Shown: positions 36,792 to 45,635 of the stretch, in pieces
Numbering within the stretch: position 1 is the first letter of the stretch
Layout of the letters: each line of letters starts with the position of its first letter
The notes under the pieces: model-generated
The model's database searches: none
What the model was told of the DNA's origin: nothing
The model's input: the letters and a program-made list of their open reading frames with translations, nothing else
From: Salinicoccus roseus
GTDB lineage: Bacteria > Bacillota > Bacilli > Staphylococcales > Salinicoccaceae
Length of the DNA stretch: 64,000 bases
Direction: 5' to 3'
Assembly (NCBI RefSeq): GCF_003814515.1
Contig: NZ_RKQJ01000003.1
Coordinates: 186,001 to 250,000 of the forward strand
Made by a program: the position numbers and the translations under genes

Positions 36792-37505
36792 TCAATTCCG
36801 CACCTGTGATATGAATATTTCGAGCATCTTGTTGTAGATCTCCGGCTGGTCAAGGTGTACAACATGCCCCGCGAAAGGAATTGTCGCAACATGGATGTTG
36901 GGATTCATTTTTGGATATCTGATGGTCCCCTTCACTTCATGCATATTCTGCTCCCCCACTATATACAGGACGGGCATATCGAGCATGGAGAGGTCCGCCG
37001 TCTCATCGAATGGATACCAACTCTCCTCCTGTGTCAGCCGTAATAGTTCCCGCCAGTTCCCTTCGTGGAGACGATCAAAGTAGGCAGCCGTATCCGGATG
37101 CTCCAGCATCTTCTCTTCATTTTCCACATCCAGACGGTTCAGTTCCTCCCAGTTTGACGGCTTTTCCGCCATGATGCCGGAGAGTGTCAGGCTCTTCGTT
37201 TTTTCAGGATATTCCTTGGCAAACATCAGCGCTGTCAATCCACCGAGTGAACACCCTGCAATGTGTGCCGACTGGATCTTTAAATCATCCATTGTTTCAG
37301 ATAGATCGATGGCTGTTTGGGCGAAGTAGTCTGTAAAATCTTCCGCGACGGATTTTCCATGGCCGCGAAGGTCGGGGAGAATGACCAGATTATCTTGATT
37401 AAAGTATTCTTTCTGTATTTCAAGTTCAGTTTCTCCTGTCTGGAGCCCGGTATGCAGAAAAACGACAGGCTCTCCTTCACCTGAAACGTCGGTATGCAGA
37501 ATCAT
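36792..37505 (-). CDS. Alpha/beta hydrolase
   Basis: 237 residues. VVFLHTGLQTG, LPDLRGHGKS, nucleophile GCSLGGLTA, a cap region, and FAGHVVHLDQPE with the catalytic His. Typical soluble serine hydrolase of unknown substrate. About 55 bases upstream of the amidohydrolase on the same strand; perhaps one unit. Confidence 0.82.
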   Translation of the reverse strand: MILHTDVSGEGEPVVFLHTGLQTGETELEIQKEYFNQDNLVILPDLRGHGKSVAEDFTDYFAQTAIDLSETMDDLKIQSAHIAGCSLGGLTALMFAKEYPEKTKSLTLSGIMAEKPSNWEELNRLDVENEEKMLEHPDTAAYFDRLHEGNWRELLRLTQEESWYPFDETADLSMLDMPVLYIVGEQNMHEVKGTIRYPKMNPNIHVATIPFAGHVVHLDQPEIYNKMLEIFISQVRN

Positions 37506-37709
37506 GGATGTCGCTCCCTCCTCTTCTTTATTGGCATGGGTACTGTCTAAAGGATGACTCCTAATTTATCATTACGAGATATGTGATGAGAAAAAGGAAT
37601 TTTCAATCGTCATCTCACTCGACACATGGAACAGTCGTATTCTTACTTCATAGTATTGTCCTCCTGCTGCCACTTCGACTGAATCCATCCTCAATTTATT
37701 TTTCTGGGT

Positions 37710-37756
37710 GTAATTATTTGGTATGGTAACAGTATAACAAATTTTCTGATTTTTTA
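37710..37756. repeat. Dispersed element, copy 2 (with TGGTAT dyad)
   Basis: About 46 bases (GTAATTATTTGGTATGG...) that match the copy at 43894 with about four differences; the core also matches 25541. Lies about 50 bases before the interrupted gene at 37802. Confidence 0.55.
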
Positions 37757-37969
37757 TCTCGTGATTTCCCATTTCACATAAATCAAAAGGAGTGCTGTTC
37801 ATTGAAGAAGAAAAAGTTCACAGAGCTTGATGTTGAGAAACTTAATATTGTCGACAGCAACGGCAAAATCAAAATGACGCTTTTCAATCAGGAGAATATC
37901 CCACCAGTGATTTTAGATGGTCAAGATATCATGCCGGGACACAGAAAGGATAATCCGATAGGAGTTTTT

Positions 37970-38284
37970 AAATTATGAATGAAAAAGCCACATATTTTCT
38001 TAATATATTGGTTGGCATTTTCTTCTTTATTTTTTATATTACAATTGTTAATGCCATACTTAATCAAGATATTCTTAGTTTCCCCTTTGTCATACTAACA
38101 ATATATTTTTTTATTTCTATCTTCACACTAACTCCAGTTAGTACAGAGCTTGGAGAAAAGACTAAAGATTGGAATGCTATTATTGCTAGTTATTCAATGA
38201 TTGTTGCCTATTTGATATCTCCAATATGGTTATTAATAAAATCTTTCAAAAATTAGAAGTAGTTTTTTGTATAAGAAAATTATG
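37970..38284 (+). mobile_element. 307-bp AT-rich insert flanked by 8-bp direct repeats
   Basis: AAATTATG occurs at 37970-37977 and 38277-38284. The DNA between is much more AT-rich than its host and carries a complete small membrane protein gene. No terminal inverted repeats or transposase are visible. The direct repeats look like a target-site duplication or recombination ends. Confidence 0.6.
37975..38256 (+). CDS. Small three-helix membrane protein inside the insert
   Basis: 93 residues with hydrophobic segments about 9-30, 33-55 and 70-88, ending WLLIKSFKN. Its ATG lies inside the left AAATTATG repeat and overlaps the stop of the interrupted upstream frame (ATGA), which would couple its translation to the host gene. 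AGGAG stands 9-10 bases upstream, within the host coding sequence. Not recognised. Confidence 0.6.
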   Translation: MNEKATYFLNILVGIFFFIFYITIVNAILNQDILSFPFVILTIYFFISIFTLTPVSTELGEKTKDWNAIIASYSMIVAYLISPIWLLIKSFKN

Positions 38285-38794
38285 CTTTCTCTATGGAAGG
38301 GAAGAGAAATGTGGCGGGTTGATCTCTGGCAGTGAAGAGGATGAAGATGGCAACCCATCAATGACCGCTTCCCTTACCTTCGATGAGTACAGGCAGGATC
38401 AAGTGGTACAGATGAGCTACATAGAGGAAAAAGGACAGACCCAATACGGATTTTCCGTTTTTGATAGACCCAATCGGCCACTTTCACATATCGTCAAAGC
38501 ACATCGTGAGATTGAATCATCTGATATGAGCGATGAGGAGAAAGAGACCGCGTATAAAGCATTGTATAAAGGCAACGCACCACGTGCCTTCATGGGTAAA
38601 TCCCAAAATGGTGATGTATCCATGAAGCTTATGGATTCAAAAGGGAAGGATCGGATCCGGATGGTCATAGATGAGAATGATGAGCCCAGGATGGAGTTCC
38701 TGAACGCACATGGGGAGGTTACTTATAAGCTTCCATAACTCGCTGATCAGTTGCCCTGAATCCACCTTTCATTTAATGTCTTAACTTCTCGAAC

Positions 38795-39916
38795 CTATTT
38801 CGATTTGATGCCCGCACCACAGAGTGGGATGATTATTTTTTCGTCCGGATGTTTTTCATGCTTGAGGTAGCCGGCATAGTTGACTGCTGATGTCACTTCG
38901 ACATAGAATCCTTTTCCGCTCAGTTCAGCCCGGGCATCGAGGATTTCATCCTCTTCAATTTCAATGAATGTACCATTCGTATTCCTTACAGCTTCAAGAA
39001 TCTGTCTGGATCGCGCTGGTGCAGCGATGGCAATCCCTTCCGCCAGCGTCCCTTCATTGACGACAGCCTGTGCGGTTTCTTCACCATTCTGATAAGCCGC
39101 AGCCAGGGGCGCACAGTGCTTCGCCTGGATGGCGACGATCTTCGGCATCTTCTCAATCAAATCATTTTCATAAAGCTCTTTAAAGCCGTAATAGACACCG
39201 AGAAGCAGCGTCCCATTCCCCACCGGAACAATAACTGAATCGGGCGCGCCGTTCAGCTGTTCGTAGATTTCGTAGGCGTATGTCTTTGTCCCTTCATAGA
39301 AATAAGGATTGTACACATGACTGGCGTAGAAGACCCCCTCTTCATCCACAGCCCGTTGGGCTGCCGCGGCAATGTCCTCACGGGTGCCATGGACCGCCTT
39401 GATTGTGGCCCCATGTGCCTTCACCTGATCGATCTTCTTCGGTGATGTTGTATCACGCAAGTAGATGTCACAGGCGATATTGCAGCGTGCTGCATAGGCT
39501 GCGATTGCTGTGCCTGCATTGCCGCTGCTGTCGGCAATCACCTTTTTCACACCCAACTCTTTGGCCAGTGTCATCAGAACCGCTGCGCCCCGATCCTTGA
39601 AGGATAACGTCGGCATCATATAGTCGACTTTCACATATGAATTTGGGGTTTCAGAATCCAGGACAATTAGAGGTGATTGGCCTTCTCCCATCGTGACGCC
39701 TTCCCATGTCCTCGAATCCTTTTTGAAGGGCATGGTTTCAAAATAGCGCCATAACGAGTCCGGATAGGCATTCCAGGCTGCAACATCAATCTTGGGGGTT
39801 CCCTTCGCTATATCCAGTACACCTCCACATTCACATTTCCATAACGTTGGAGTAATCTCGTGCTTTCTACCACAGCAGCTGCAGATGAACTGTTCCAAAT
39901 TTCTCAACCCTTTCAA
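38795..39916 (-). CDS. PLP-dependent enzyme, threonine-synthase/dehydratase-like with zinc ribbon
   Basis: 373 residues. N-terminal four-cysteine ribbon (CSCCGRKHEITP...CECGG, residues 12-31), PLP lysine in SFKDRGAAV, SSGNAGTAIAAYAA phosphate loop, VPVGNGTLLLG and C-terminal IIPLCGAGIK. Fold type II. Annotated relatives are called threonine synthases, but the gene sits behind RidA, which clears reactive imines made by serine/threonine dehydratases, so a dehydratase or lyase on an amino acid is equally likely. Confidence 0.75.
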   Translation of the reverse strand: MKGLRNLEQFICSCCGRKHEITPTLWKCECGGVLDIAKGTPKIDVAAWNAYPDSLWRYFETMPFKKDSRTWEGVTMGEGQSPLIVLDSETPNSYVKVDYMMPTLSFKDRGAAVLMTLAKELGVKKVIADSSGNAGTAIAAYAARCNIACDIYLRDTTSPKKIDQVKAHGATIKAVHGTREDIAAAAQRAVDEEGVFYASHVYNPYFYEGTKTYAYEIYEQLNGAPDSVIVPVGNGTLLLGVYYGFKELYENDLIEKMPKIVAIQAKHCAPLAAAYQNGEETAQAVVNEGTLAEGIAIAAPARSRQILEAVRNTNGTFIEIEEDEILDARAELSGKGFYVEVTSAVNYAGYLKHEKHPDEKIIIPLCGAGIKSK

Positions 39917-39970
39917 ATAATCTTTTATATTAATTAGACTTTTTTATACGCCTCATGCAAAAAAATATAC

Positions 39971-40345
39971 TTAGATATATGCGATGGCATCCACTTCAAT
40001 TTTGAAGCCAAAATGAAGTTCGTTCGTCGGTATCACAGTACGGGCAGGTTTGTGCCCGCCGAAGAATTCCTTGTAGACGCCGTCCACCTTATCCCACAGC
40101 TTCACATCCGGAATATACAGGTTCATGCGCACAATCTGCGCTTTCGAACTGCCGGCCGCTCCCACAATAGCCTCCACATTCTTGAGTGCCTGCAGCGTCT
40201 CCTCTTCAATTGGCCCGAACTTCTTTTCCCGGGTTTCCGGGTCGACCGCAAACTGTCCGGATATATACACGGTATCTCCATGTATGGTCGCCAAGGCATA
40301 ATGTCCATTTGATTTTAAATTTCCCACTTCAAAGATCTGCTTCAT
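39971..40345 (-). CDS. RidA-family imine/enamine deaminase
   Basis: About 124 residues. GHYALATIHGDTVYISGQ, NVEAIVGAAGSS, and FGGHKPARTVIP containing the conserved Arg. Hydrolyses 2-aminoacrylate-like products of PLP enzymes. AGGAGTGTCATC precedes the ATG at 40345. Between a regulator and the PLP enzyme on the same strand. Confidence 0.85.
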   Translation of the reverse strand: MKQIFEVGNLKSNGHYALATIHGDTVYISGQFAVDPETREKKFGPIEEETLQALKNVEAIVGAAGSSKAQIVRMNLYIPDVKLWDKVDGVYKEFFGGHKPARTVIPTNELHFGFKIEVDAIAYI

Positions 40346-40361
40346 GATGACACTCCTATTT

Positions 40362-41005
40362 TCATTTATTTTTGATTTCATCCAGATAACTGTAGACGGT
40401 CACTTTGGAGATGCCCAGCAGAGAAGCAACCTTCTCAACCGAACCTTTCATCAGGAAGATGCCCTTTTCTTCCATGAACCGTATCAATTCGACTTTCTCA
40501 TGGCGCTTCATTGCCGGATGCACACTGGTTTTAATGATCTGCTGGATCAGCTGGTCGACTATCTCCTCGACATTTTCAAGGTCCTCATCCGCCTCGTCTT
40601 TTTCCACCTGGGGTCATCCTGTGCAGGCAGGAAATCATCCATGAACGCCTGCATCCGGTTCAGTGCGTCGACATCAAAGTTCACACAATAGGCACCGATG
40701 ACCTTCCTATCGGAACCACGTATCAAAGAAGTCGAGGAGCGGATCAGCCGTCCATCTTCGGTCGTGAATGTATAGCCCGACAGGTGGTCCTCCTTGAAGT
40801 CTTCATCCTGCAGTACTGTCTTGACCAGATGATCAAAAGACTGCCCGACTTCCCTTCCTGTCACATGATTATTGACGGTGAACATCATTGAATTCTGCGG
40901 ATGCGTCAAATCATGAATGACGACCTCACAGTTTGGCCCGAACATTTTTGCGTTGGATTTCGCCAACGGGATGAAACTCTCTAAAATTTTCTTCGATTCC
41001 TCCAT
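40362..41005 (-). pseudogene. YheO/DauR-type PAS-HTH regulator, frameshifted
   Basis: First frame (ATG 41005 to 40559) is the YheO-like PAS domain (LAKSNAKMFGPNCEVVIHDLT, RSSTSLIRGSDRKVIGAYCVN). The second (to 40362) is the C-terminal helix-turn-helix (MKGSVEKVASLLGISKVTVYSYL). One missing C in GACCCC near 40612 separates them; CCCCC would give DDPQVEKDEADED and one protein of about 215 residues. Family knowledge: DauR controls D-amino-acid catabolism in Pseudomonas. It would regulate ridA and the PLP gene. Confidence 0.75.
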
Positions 41006-41251
41006 ATGTAAAGCCCCCAAATTTAATCTCAAATTCATTATATATTTTTTATATATTTAAATTAATAAATAGATTTTTTTATATTATTCAGGAGGACTCA
41101 TCTTATCCCTTCCGGTATAGTCTCACGCTATATCCACTCATGAATAATCGGTATTATTTTATACCCTGCATATTGTGATAGACTTGTCCTAATCAAAAGA
41201 TCAGGTTGACTTCATTACAGACCTTTTCTTTAAATTCGAGGGGGAATTCAT

Positions 41252-42301
41252 ATGAAACGCAGTTTGGAAGAAAGACTCGAGGACGGTCCAGTAATCGCAG
41301 GAGAAGGATATCTATTCGAATTGGAACGCAGGGGATATCTGCAGGCAGGCTCATTCGTACCCGAAGTGGCGCTGGATAATCCGGAGGCACTCAAACAGAC
41401 ATACCGCGACTACATGAATGCAGGTTCCGATGTCGTCCTGGCCTTCACATATAACGCCCACAGGGAGAAGATGCGGATCATCGGCAAGGAGGAGCTGCTG
41501 GAACCTCTGAATAGAAATGCAATCCGACTGGCAAAAGAAGTGGCAAAGGAGCATCCTACGGAAGAAGCACTGGTGGCAGGCAACATTTCCAATACGAACA
41601 TCTTTGATCCGGACAACCCCGAATCAAAAGATCAGGTGAGGCGGATGTTCAGGGAGATGGTCCGCTGGTGCAAGGAAGAAGAAGTGGATTACATCAATGG
41701 AGAGACGTTCTATTATCATGAGGAAGCAGTGATCGCTCTCGAAGAAATCCAAAGACAGGGCATACCCGCTGTCATCACGCTGGGGTTGATGGGAGAAAAC
41801 ATATTGAGGGACGGCTTTACCGTAGAGGAATCCTGCAGGATATTATCCGAAAAAGGTGCGCTGGTGGTAGGCATGAACTGCTTCCGCGGGCCGGCCACCA
41901 TGCAGCCCTATCTCGAAAAGATACGGGCATCAGTCGATGGTTACGTGGGCGGACTGCCGATTCCGTACCGGACTACAGAGGAACACCCGACCTTCTTCAA
42001 TCTGCCTGACGGCGGATGCAGCTGCCACCTGCCGCTCGAGACGACCTTCCCAACTTCACTCGACCCGCTTTACCATAACCGGTATGAGCTGGCCGAATGG
42101 GCAAAGAGCGCCAAAGACATAGGCGTCAACTATATTGGACTGTGCTGCGGGGCCTCCCCTGCCATGCTCCGCTCCGTTGCGGAAGCCGTCGGAATGGAAA
42201 CGGTCAACTCCAAGTACTCTCCCAATATGGAAAAGCATTTTCTTTTCGGCAAGGATGAATCATTGCAGGCGCACAATGTCAGTTATCGTTCGAAAGCATA
42301 G
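41252..42301 (+). CDS. Homocysteine S-methyltransferase family protein
   Basis: 349 residues, TIM-barrel methyltransferase that uses a zinc-bound homocysteine; methyl donor may be betaine or S-methylmethionine. Zinc cysteines in VVGMNCFRG and GLCCGASPAML; ETFYYHEEAVIAL fits the family. GAGGGGGAATTCAT precedes the ATG. In a salt-tolerant organism a betaine donor would be plausible. Divergent from the regulator at 41005. Confidence 0.82.
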   Translation: MKRSLEERLEDGPVIAGEGYLFELERRGYLQAGSFVPEVALDNPEALKQTYRDYMNAGSDVVLAFTYNAHREKMRIIGKEELLEPLNRNAIRLAKEVAKEHPTEEALVAGNISNTNIFDPDNPESKDQVRRMFREMVRWCKEEEVDYINGETFYYHEEAVIALEEIQRQGIPAVITLGLMGENILRDGFTVEESCRILSEKGALVVGMNCFRGPATMQPYLEKIRASVDGYVGGLPIPYRTTEEHPTFFNLPDGGCSCHLPLETTFPTSLDPLYHNRYELAEWAKSAKDIGVNYIGLCCGASPAMLRSVAEAVGMETVNSKYSPNMEKHFLFGKDESLQAHNVSYRSKA

Positions 42302-42428
42302 GGAGTTCTGGGAATCACTTCAAGAAATGCAGCTCTCCAACAATGTCAATGTTTCTCAATAGTTTCTCCACAAATTCTTGATAGTTTCATCCTATAATGA
42401 AGCTATCAACAAAAAGGAGCTGATGGAC

Positions 42429-42740
42429 ATGAAAAAGTTTATCATTGGCACATTGGCATTTGGAATGATTGCTGCTGTAGGTATGACGGACGTCAATGCA
42501 GAAAGCGGACAACCGGAAATGCCGCATGAAGGTATCGACCAATCGGAAATGGAAGAAATGCATGACAGGATGATGGATTCGGAGGCTGTCATCAACTTTG
42601 GCCAGGCGAAGAATATGATGGAAGAGATGCATCCCGAAATGACGAAGGAACAGATGAAAAACATGTATAGGAGTATGCATGGTACCAATGGCGCAGCACC
42701 GAGTGCAAACTTCAAAGGAATGCATATGGAGAATAGGTAG
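42429..42740 (+). CDS. Secreted Met/His-rich small protein
   Basis: 103 residues: signal peptide MKKFIIGTLAFGMIAAVGM with likely cleavage after VNA, then a mature chain rich in Met, Glu and His (MPHEGIDQSEMEEMHDRMM, MHGTNG, GMHMENR). Such composition is common in extracellular copper-binding proteins. Start at 42429, nine bases after GGAG; ATG 42423 is possible. Followed by a strong terminator, so single-gene unit. Function not established. Confidence 0.7.
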   Translation: MKKFIIGTLAFGMIAAVGMTDVNAESGQPEMPHEGIDQSEMEEMHDRMMDSEAVINFGQAKNMMEEMHPEMTKEQMKNMYRSMHGTNGAAPSANFKGMHMENR

Positions 42741-42747
42741 CAAAAAA

Positions 42748-42787
42748 AACTGGTCGGCATCCAATCATCGGATGCCGGCCAGTTTTT
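42748..42787 (+). terminator. Rho-independent terminator
   Basis: AACTGG-CGGCATCC / GGATGCCG-CCAGTT with TTTTT tail, right after the Met-rich protein gene. Confidence 0.85.
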
Positions 42788-42844
42788 AAATCATTGCCGC
42801 GTTGCCCCTCTTTTTCTCCATGCAGAAAATCTGCTGAATGAACA

Positions 42845-43033
42845 TCAATTTATCATCACGAGAAATGCAATCAGAAAGATTACATAGATCCCCATAAACA
42901 CCAATGCCAGTTGTGACAGTCGTGTCCTGATCGAAAGGGCCGGCATGAAGCCCACCCTTATGATGTTCACGCCCAGAAATATGAGCGCAAGCAGAAATGA
43001 TGTGAGGGCGATGAGGAATACCACCTGTTCCAA
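42845..43033 (-). CDS. Small two-helix membrane protein
   Basis: About 62 residues from TTG at 43033, which AAAGGAGGGGGTTTC precedes. Two hydrophobic segments around a basic loop (SIRTRLSQ). Not recognised. Next to a CPBP protease on the same strand. Confidence 0.55.
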   Translation of the reverse strand: MEQVVFLIALTSFLLALIFLGVNIIRVGFMPALSIRTRLSQLALVFMGIYVIFLIAFLVMIN

Positions 43034-43101
43034 GAAACCCCCTCCTTTATGAATTTGAAAATCACACATATAAATCACTCTCTATAGATCAAGTCCCGGT
43101 T

Positions 43102-43746
43102 TCAATAGATCCATAGAAAGAAAACGACAGAAGAAAAATTAGCCAGGAAATGAGCGATTGCACTGATCCAGGCATTATCAGTCCTATAGAAGACAATGCC
43201 ATATAAAACACTGTTGATGAAGACGAAAAAGATATCGTATACTACAACAAATGGACTGGCGAAGACGATATGACCAAATGAAAACAGCAGCGAAGTAAGC
43301 AGCACTGCAGGAATGATCGGCATCATTTTGCCCAGTTGCTTTTGAAAGAAAGCCCGCCAGGCAATCTCTTCACCCAATGCGAAGAAAGCCAATTGCAAAA
43401 TCAACAGGAACAATAAGTTCCATGAAAGGAAGGCTTCTGTCCTCGAAACGACATGTTCGAGGTAATCAGGCAGAAAAATCAGGGCAATGCCGATGCTCAA
43501 TGCATTCATGATGACCGGAAGGATGATCCAGAACCAGATTCCCTTTTGTTTCAGATCATGCCCTATGGCTTTTATATCCAGGCCACTGTTGGAACTGGTT
43601 TCCCCTTCCCTCCTTTTATGGAGAAAAAAGAAAATGACTCCGACAATGACCGCCACTCCCGCAATTCTTGTTCCGAAAAAATTGGTGAATGATAACACTG
43701 ACATTACAATGAGGCCGGCTAGAGCAAACTTACCCATATCCTTCAT
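43102..43746 (-). CDS. CPBP (CAAX/Abi) family intramembrane protease
   Basis: About 214 residues, several membrane helices, with the three motifs EEIAWRAFF (EExxxR), LFSFGHIVF (FxxxH) and IAHFLANF (HxxxN). Family members cleave within membranes or provide bacteriocin immunity. Start at ATG 43746, eight bases after AGGGGAG; the longer frame to 43818 has no site. A dispersed repeat lies about 150 bases upstream. Confidence 0.82.
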   Translation of the reverse strand: MKDMGKFALAGLIVMSVLSFTNFFGTRIAGVAVIVGVIFFFLHKRREGETSSNSGLDIKAIGHDLKQKGIWFWIILPVIMNALSIGIALIFLPDYLEHVVSRTEAFLSWNLLFLLILQLAFFALGEEIAWRAFFQKQLGKMMPIIPAVLLTSLLFSFGHIVFASPFVVVYDIFFVFINSVLYGIVFYRTDNAWISAIAHFLANFSSVVFFLWIY

Positions 43747-43893
43747 TTTTCCCACTCCCCTGTAATCAACCTTCAAATTTTGAGTGGCGAGTTTCCAGTC
43801 ATCCCCCACCAATAGCACAATCGCATTCTCCCCATCGTCAAGTCATGTTGCTCCCACTTTGTGCGACTTCACCATCAATTCAATTTACCGTAT

Positions 43894-43941
43894 GTAACTA
43901 TTTGGTATGTTACCAGTATAACAAATTATCTGATTTTTTAT
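43894..43941. repeat. Dispersed element, copy 3 (with TGGTAT dyad)
   Basis: Shares TATTTGGTATG, CAGTATAACAAATT and TCTGATTTTTTAT with 37710-37756. Inner dyad TGGTAT-G-TTACCA has one mismatch. Confidence 0.55.
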
Positions 43942-43973
43942 TTTTGCCTTCCATACCCATCCATCTACATGGA

Positions 43974-43999
43974 GAGGGGGGGCCTTTCAAGGCCCCCTC
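43974..43999. terminator. GC-rich hairpin between converging/adjacent units
   Basis: GAGGGGGGGCC / GGCCCCCTC around TTTCAA, followed on the plus strand by an AT-rich run. Lies about 20 bases after the minus-strand stop at 44022 and can end that transcript. Confidence 0.6.
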
Positions 44000-44021
44000 T
44001 TAAATATTATTTTATATATTC

Positions 44022-45602
44022 TTATTTTTGAAGCTTTTCCATCATGCTTTCCACTGATGAAATGCGACCCTGTCCATCCTTATAGACGATATGCTTCCGC
44101 TCGATCTTGGTCGGTGAATCGACCCCGGCAGCGGCGGCTACATTGAACAGTCCAGCACGCATCGAGGTGACATAGTTGGTGACGCGGTAGAGCTTCTCAT
44201 CCACGATAAGGCCTTCCTGTAGCTTATCGTCGGTCGTCGCCACCCCGACCGGACATGTGTTGGTATGACAGACTTCGGCCATGATGCAGCCGACGCTGAT
44301 CATGAAACCGCGTGCGATATGGATGAGATCCGCCCCCATCGCAAGCGCGATGGCTGCCTTATCGGGTGTGATCAGCTTGCCGGAGGCGATCAGTTTGACG
44401 CGGTCCCGGATACCGTACGCACGGAGCAGCTCATCGACGATCGGCAGCGCGGTCATGATCGGCAGACCGACGGAATCCGCAAGTTCCTGATACGTCGCAC
44501 CTGTTCCGCCTTCCCCGCCGTCGATGGTGATGAAGTCCGGTCCCTTACCCGACTCCTTCATGGCCTGGGCCATCTCTTCGAGGCTTTCAATGTCACCGAC
44601 CACGATCTTCATCCCCACCGGTTTTCCGCCGACTTCACGCAGTTCTTCGATGAAGTCGAACAGCTTCGGGAAGGAATCATATTCGACGAAACGGTTCGGA
44701 CTGTTGACGGTCTTCCCCGGTTCGATCAATCGGATCCTGGCAATCTCTTCAGTGACCTTCTTTCCTTCAAGGTGGCCGCCCCGGGTCTTGGCCCCTTGGG
44801 CAAGCTTGATCTCAAAGGCCTTCACCTGCTCCAGCTCCGCCTTTTCCCTGAAGGCATCCCAGGAGAATTCACCTGCTGGCGTGCGGACGCCGAAAAGTCC
44901 CGGTCCAATCTGCATCATGAGGTCCGCATTGCCGGCCAGGTGATGATCGGATATCCCGCCTTCCCCGGTATTCATCCATGTACCGCCGGCAAGCGACAGC
45001 CCTCTCGACAGTGCAGTGATCGCCCGTTCACCGAGGGCACCATAGCTCATCCCGGACATGCCTACCTGTCCTTTGACATGGAACGGCTGCCGGCACCTGC
45101 CCTCACCAAGCACGATTGCGTCCTCATCCCGCAGGAGGTACGGATCAGCTTGTGACTCCTCACGATGCTCCTTACGGGAGAAGAGTCCCTCATTGTCGAC
45201 GATGTACTTATAAGTATTCGTCTTCTGGGTATTATCGACCCGCATTTCTGAAGACAGCTTCGGAAACGGACTGTTCCTTATGAAGAACCCCTCTTCCTTG
45301 AAGTCACGGTCAGAACCGAATCCCAGCAGCCGTTCATTGTACTTTCCCGCCTTGACCACATTCTGGAACTCGAGTCTTGAGAACGGTTCCCCTTCATTGT
45401 CTTCCGCAAAAAGATACTGCCTCAATTCCGGCCCGACATGTTCCGATATATACCGCACCCGCCCGAGCAGAGGAAAATTGCGCAATATCGCGTGCTGCTT
45501 CTGCCGGTCATCCTTCTGATACATGTATGCCATATAGGCAAGCGGCGCCGCAACCGAGGAGGTCATGATCGCCGATGGCAGATATTTCGTTATCTTTCCC
45601 AT
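44022..45602 (-). CDS. FMN-binding glutamate-synthase-domain protein
   Basis: About 526 residues with one N-terminal membrane helix (LPSAIMTSSVAAPLAYMAYMY), then the glutamate synthase TIM barrel: SGMSYGALGERAI, NTGEGG, KIVVGDIE, IDGGEGGTGATY, and the cysteine loop CHTNTCPVGVATTD. These stand-alone GltB-domain proteins lack the amidotransferase part, so glutamate synthesis is not assured. Start at ATG 45602. Confidence 0.85.
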   Translation of the reverse strand: MGKITKYLPSAIMTSSVAAPLAYMAYMYQKDDRQKQHAILRNFPLLGRVRYISEHVGPELRQYLFAEDNEGEPFSRLEFQNVVKAGKYNERLLGFGSDRDFKEEGFFIRNSPFPKLSSEMRVDNTQKTNTYKYIVDNEGLFSRKEHREESQADPYLLRDEDAIVLGEGRCRQPFHVKGQVGMSGMSYGALGERAITALSRGLSLAGGTWMNTGEGGISDHHLAGNADLMMQIGPGLFGVRTPAGEFSWDAFREKAELEQVKAFEIKLAQGAKTRGGHLEGKKVTEEIARIRLIEPGKTVNSPNRFVEYDSFPKLFDFIEELREVGGKPVGMKIVVGDIESLEEMAQAMKESGKGPDFITIDGGEGGTGATYQELADSVGLPIMTALPIVDELLRAYGIRDRVKLIASGKLITPDKAAIALAMGADLIHIARGFMISVGCIMAEVCHTNTCPVGVATTDDKLQEGLIVDEKLYRVTNYVTSMRAGLFNVAAAAGVDSPTKIERKHIVYKDGQGRISSVESMMEKLQK

Positions 45603-45635
45603 ATGAACCACCCTTCCTTTTTCATCATTGATATT

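Larger units (their letters stand above)
37802..38738 (+). pseudogene. Gene interrupted by a 307-bp insert; host reading frame restored on removal
   Basis: The 5' part (TTG at 37802 after AAAAGGAGTGC, to TGA at 37978) encodes about 58 residues ending GHRKDNPIGVFKL. The 3' part continues CFLYGREEKCGGLISGSEED... and ends VTYKLP at 38738. If the bases between the two AAATTATG copies are removed once, the frame reads IGVFKLCFLYGREEKCGG without a break, giving a protein of about 210 residues. Hydrophilic, with repeated SNGKIKM / SKGKDRIRM / AHGEV beta-hairpin-like units; family not named. In its present state three overlapping frames cover the locus. Confidence 0.75.

Noticed and set aside
37572-37802. 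76-codon minus-strand ORF upstream of the interrupted gene
   Set aside because: Runs through the dispersed TGGTAT element and promoter region, has no ribosome site and shows no family features.
44265-45155. 296-codon plus-strand ORF
   Set aside because: It lies wholly opposite the glutamate-synthase-domain gene, whose motifs are complete.
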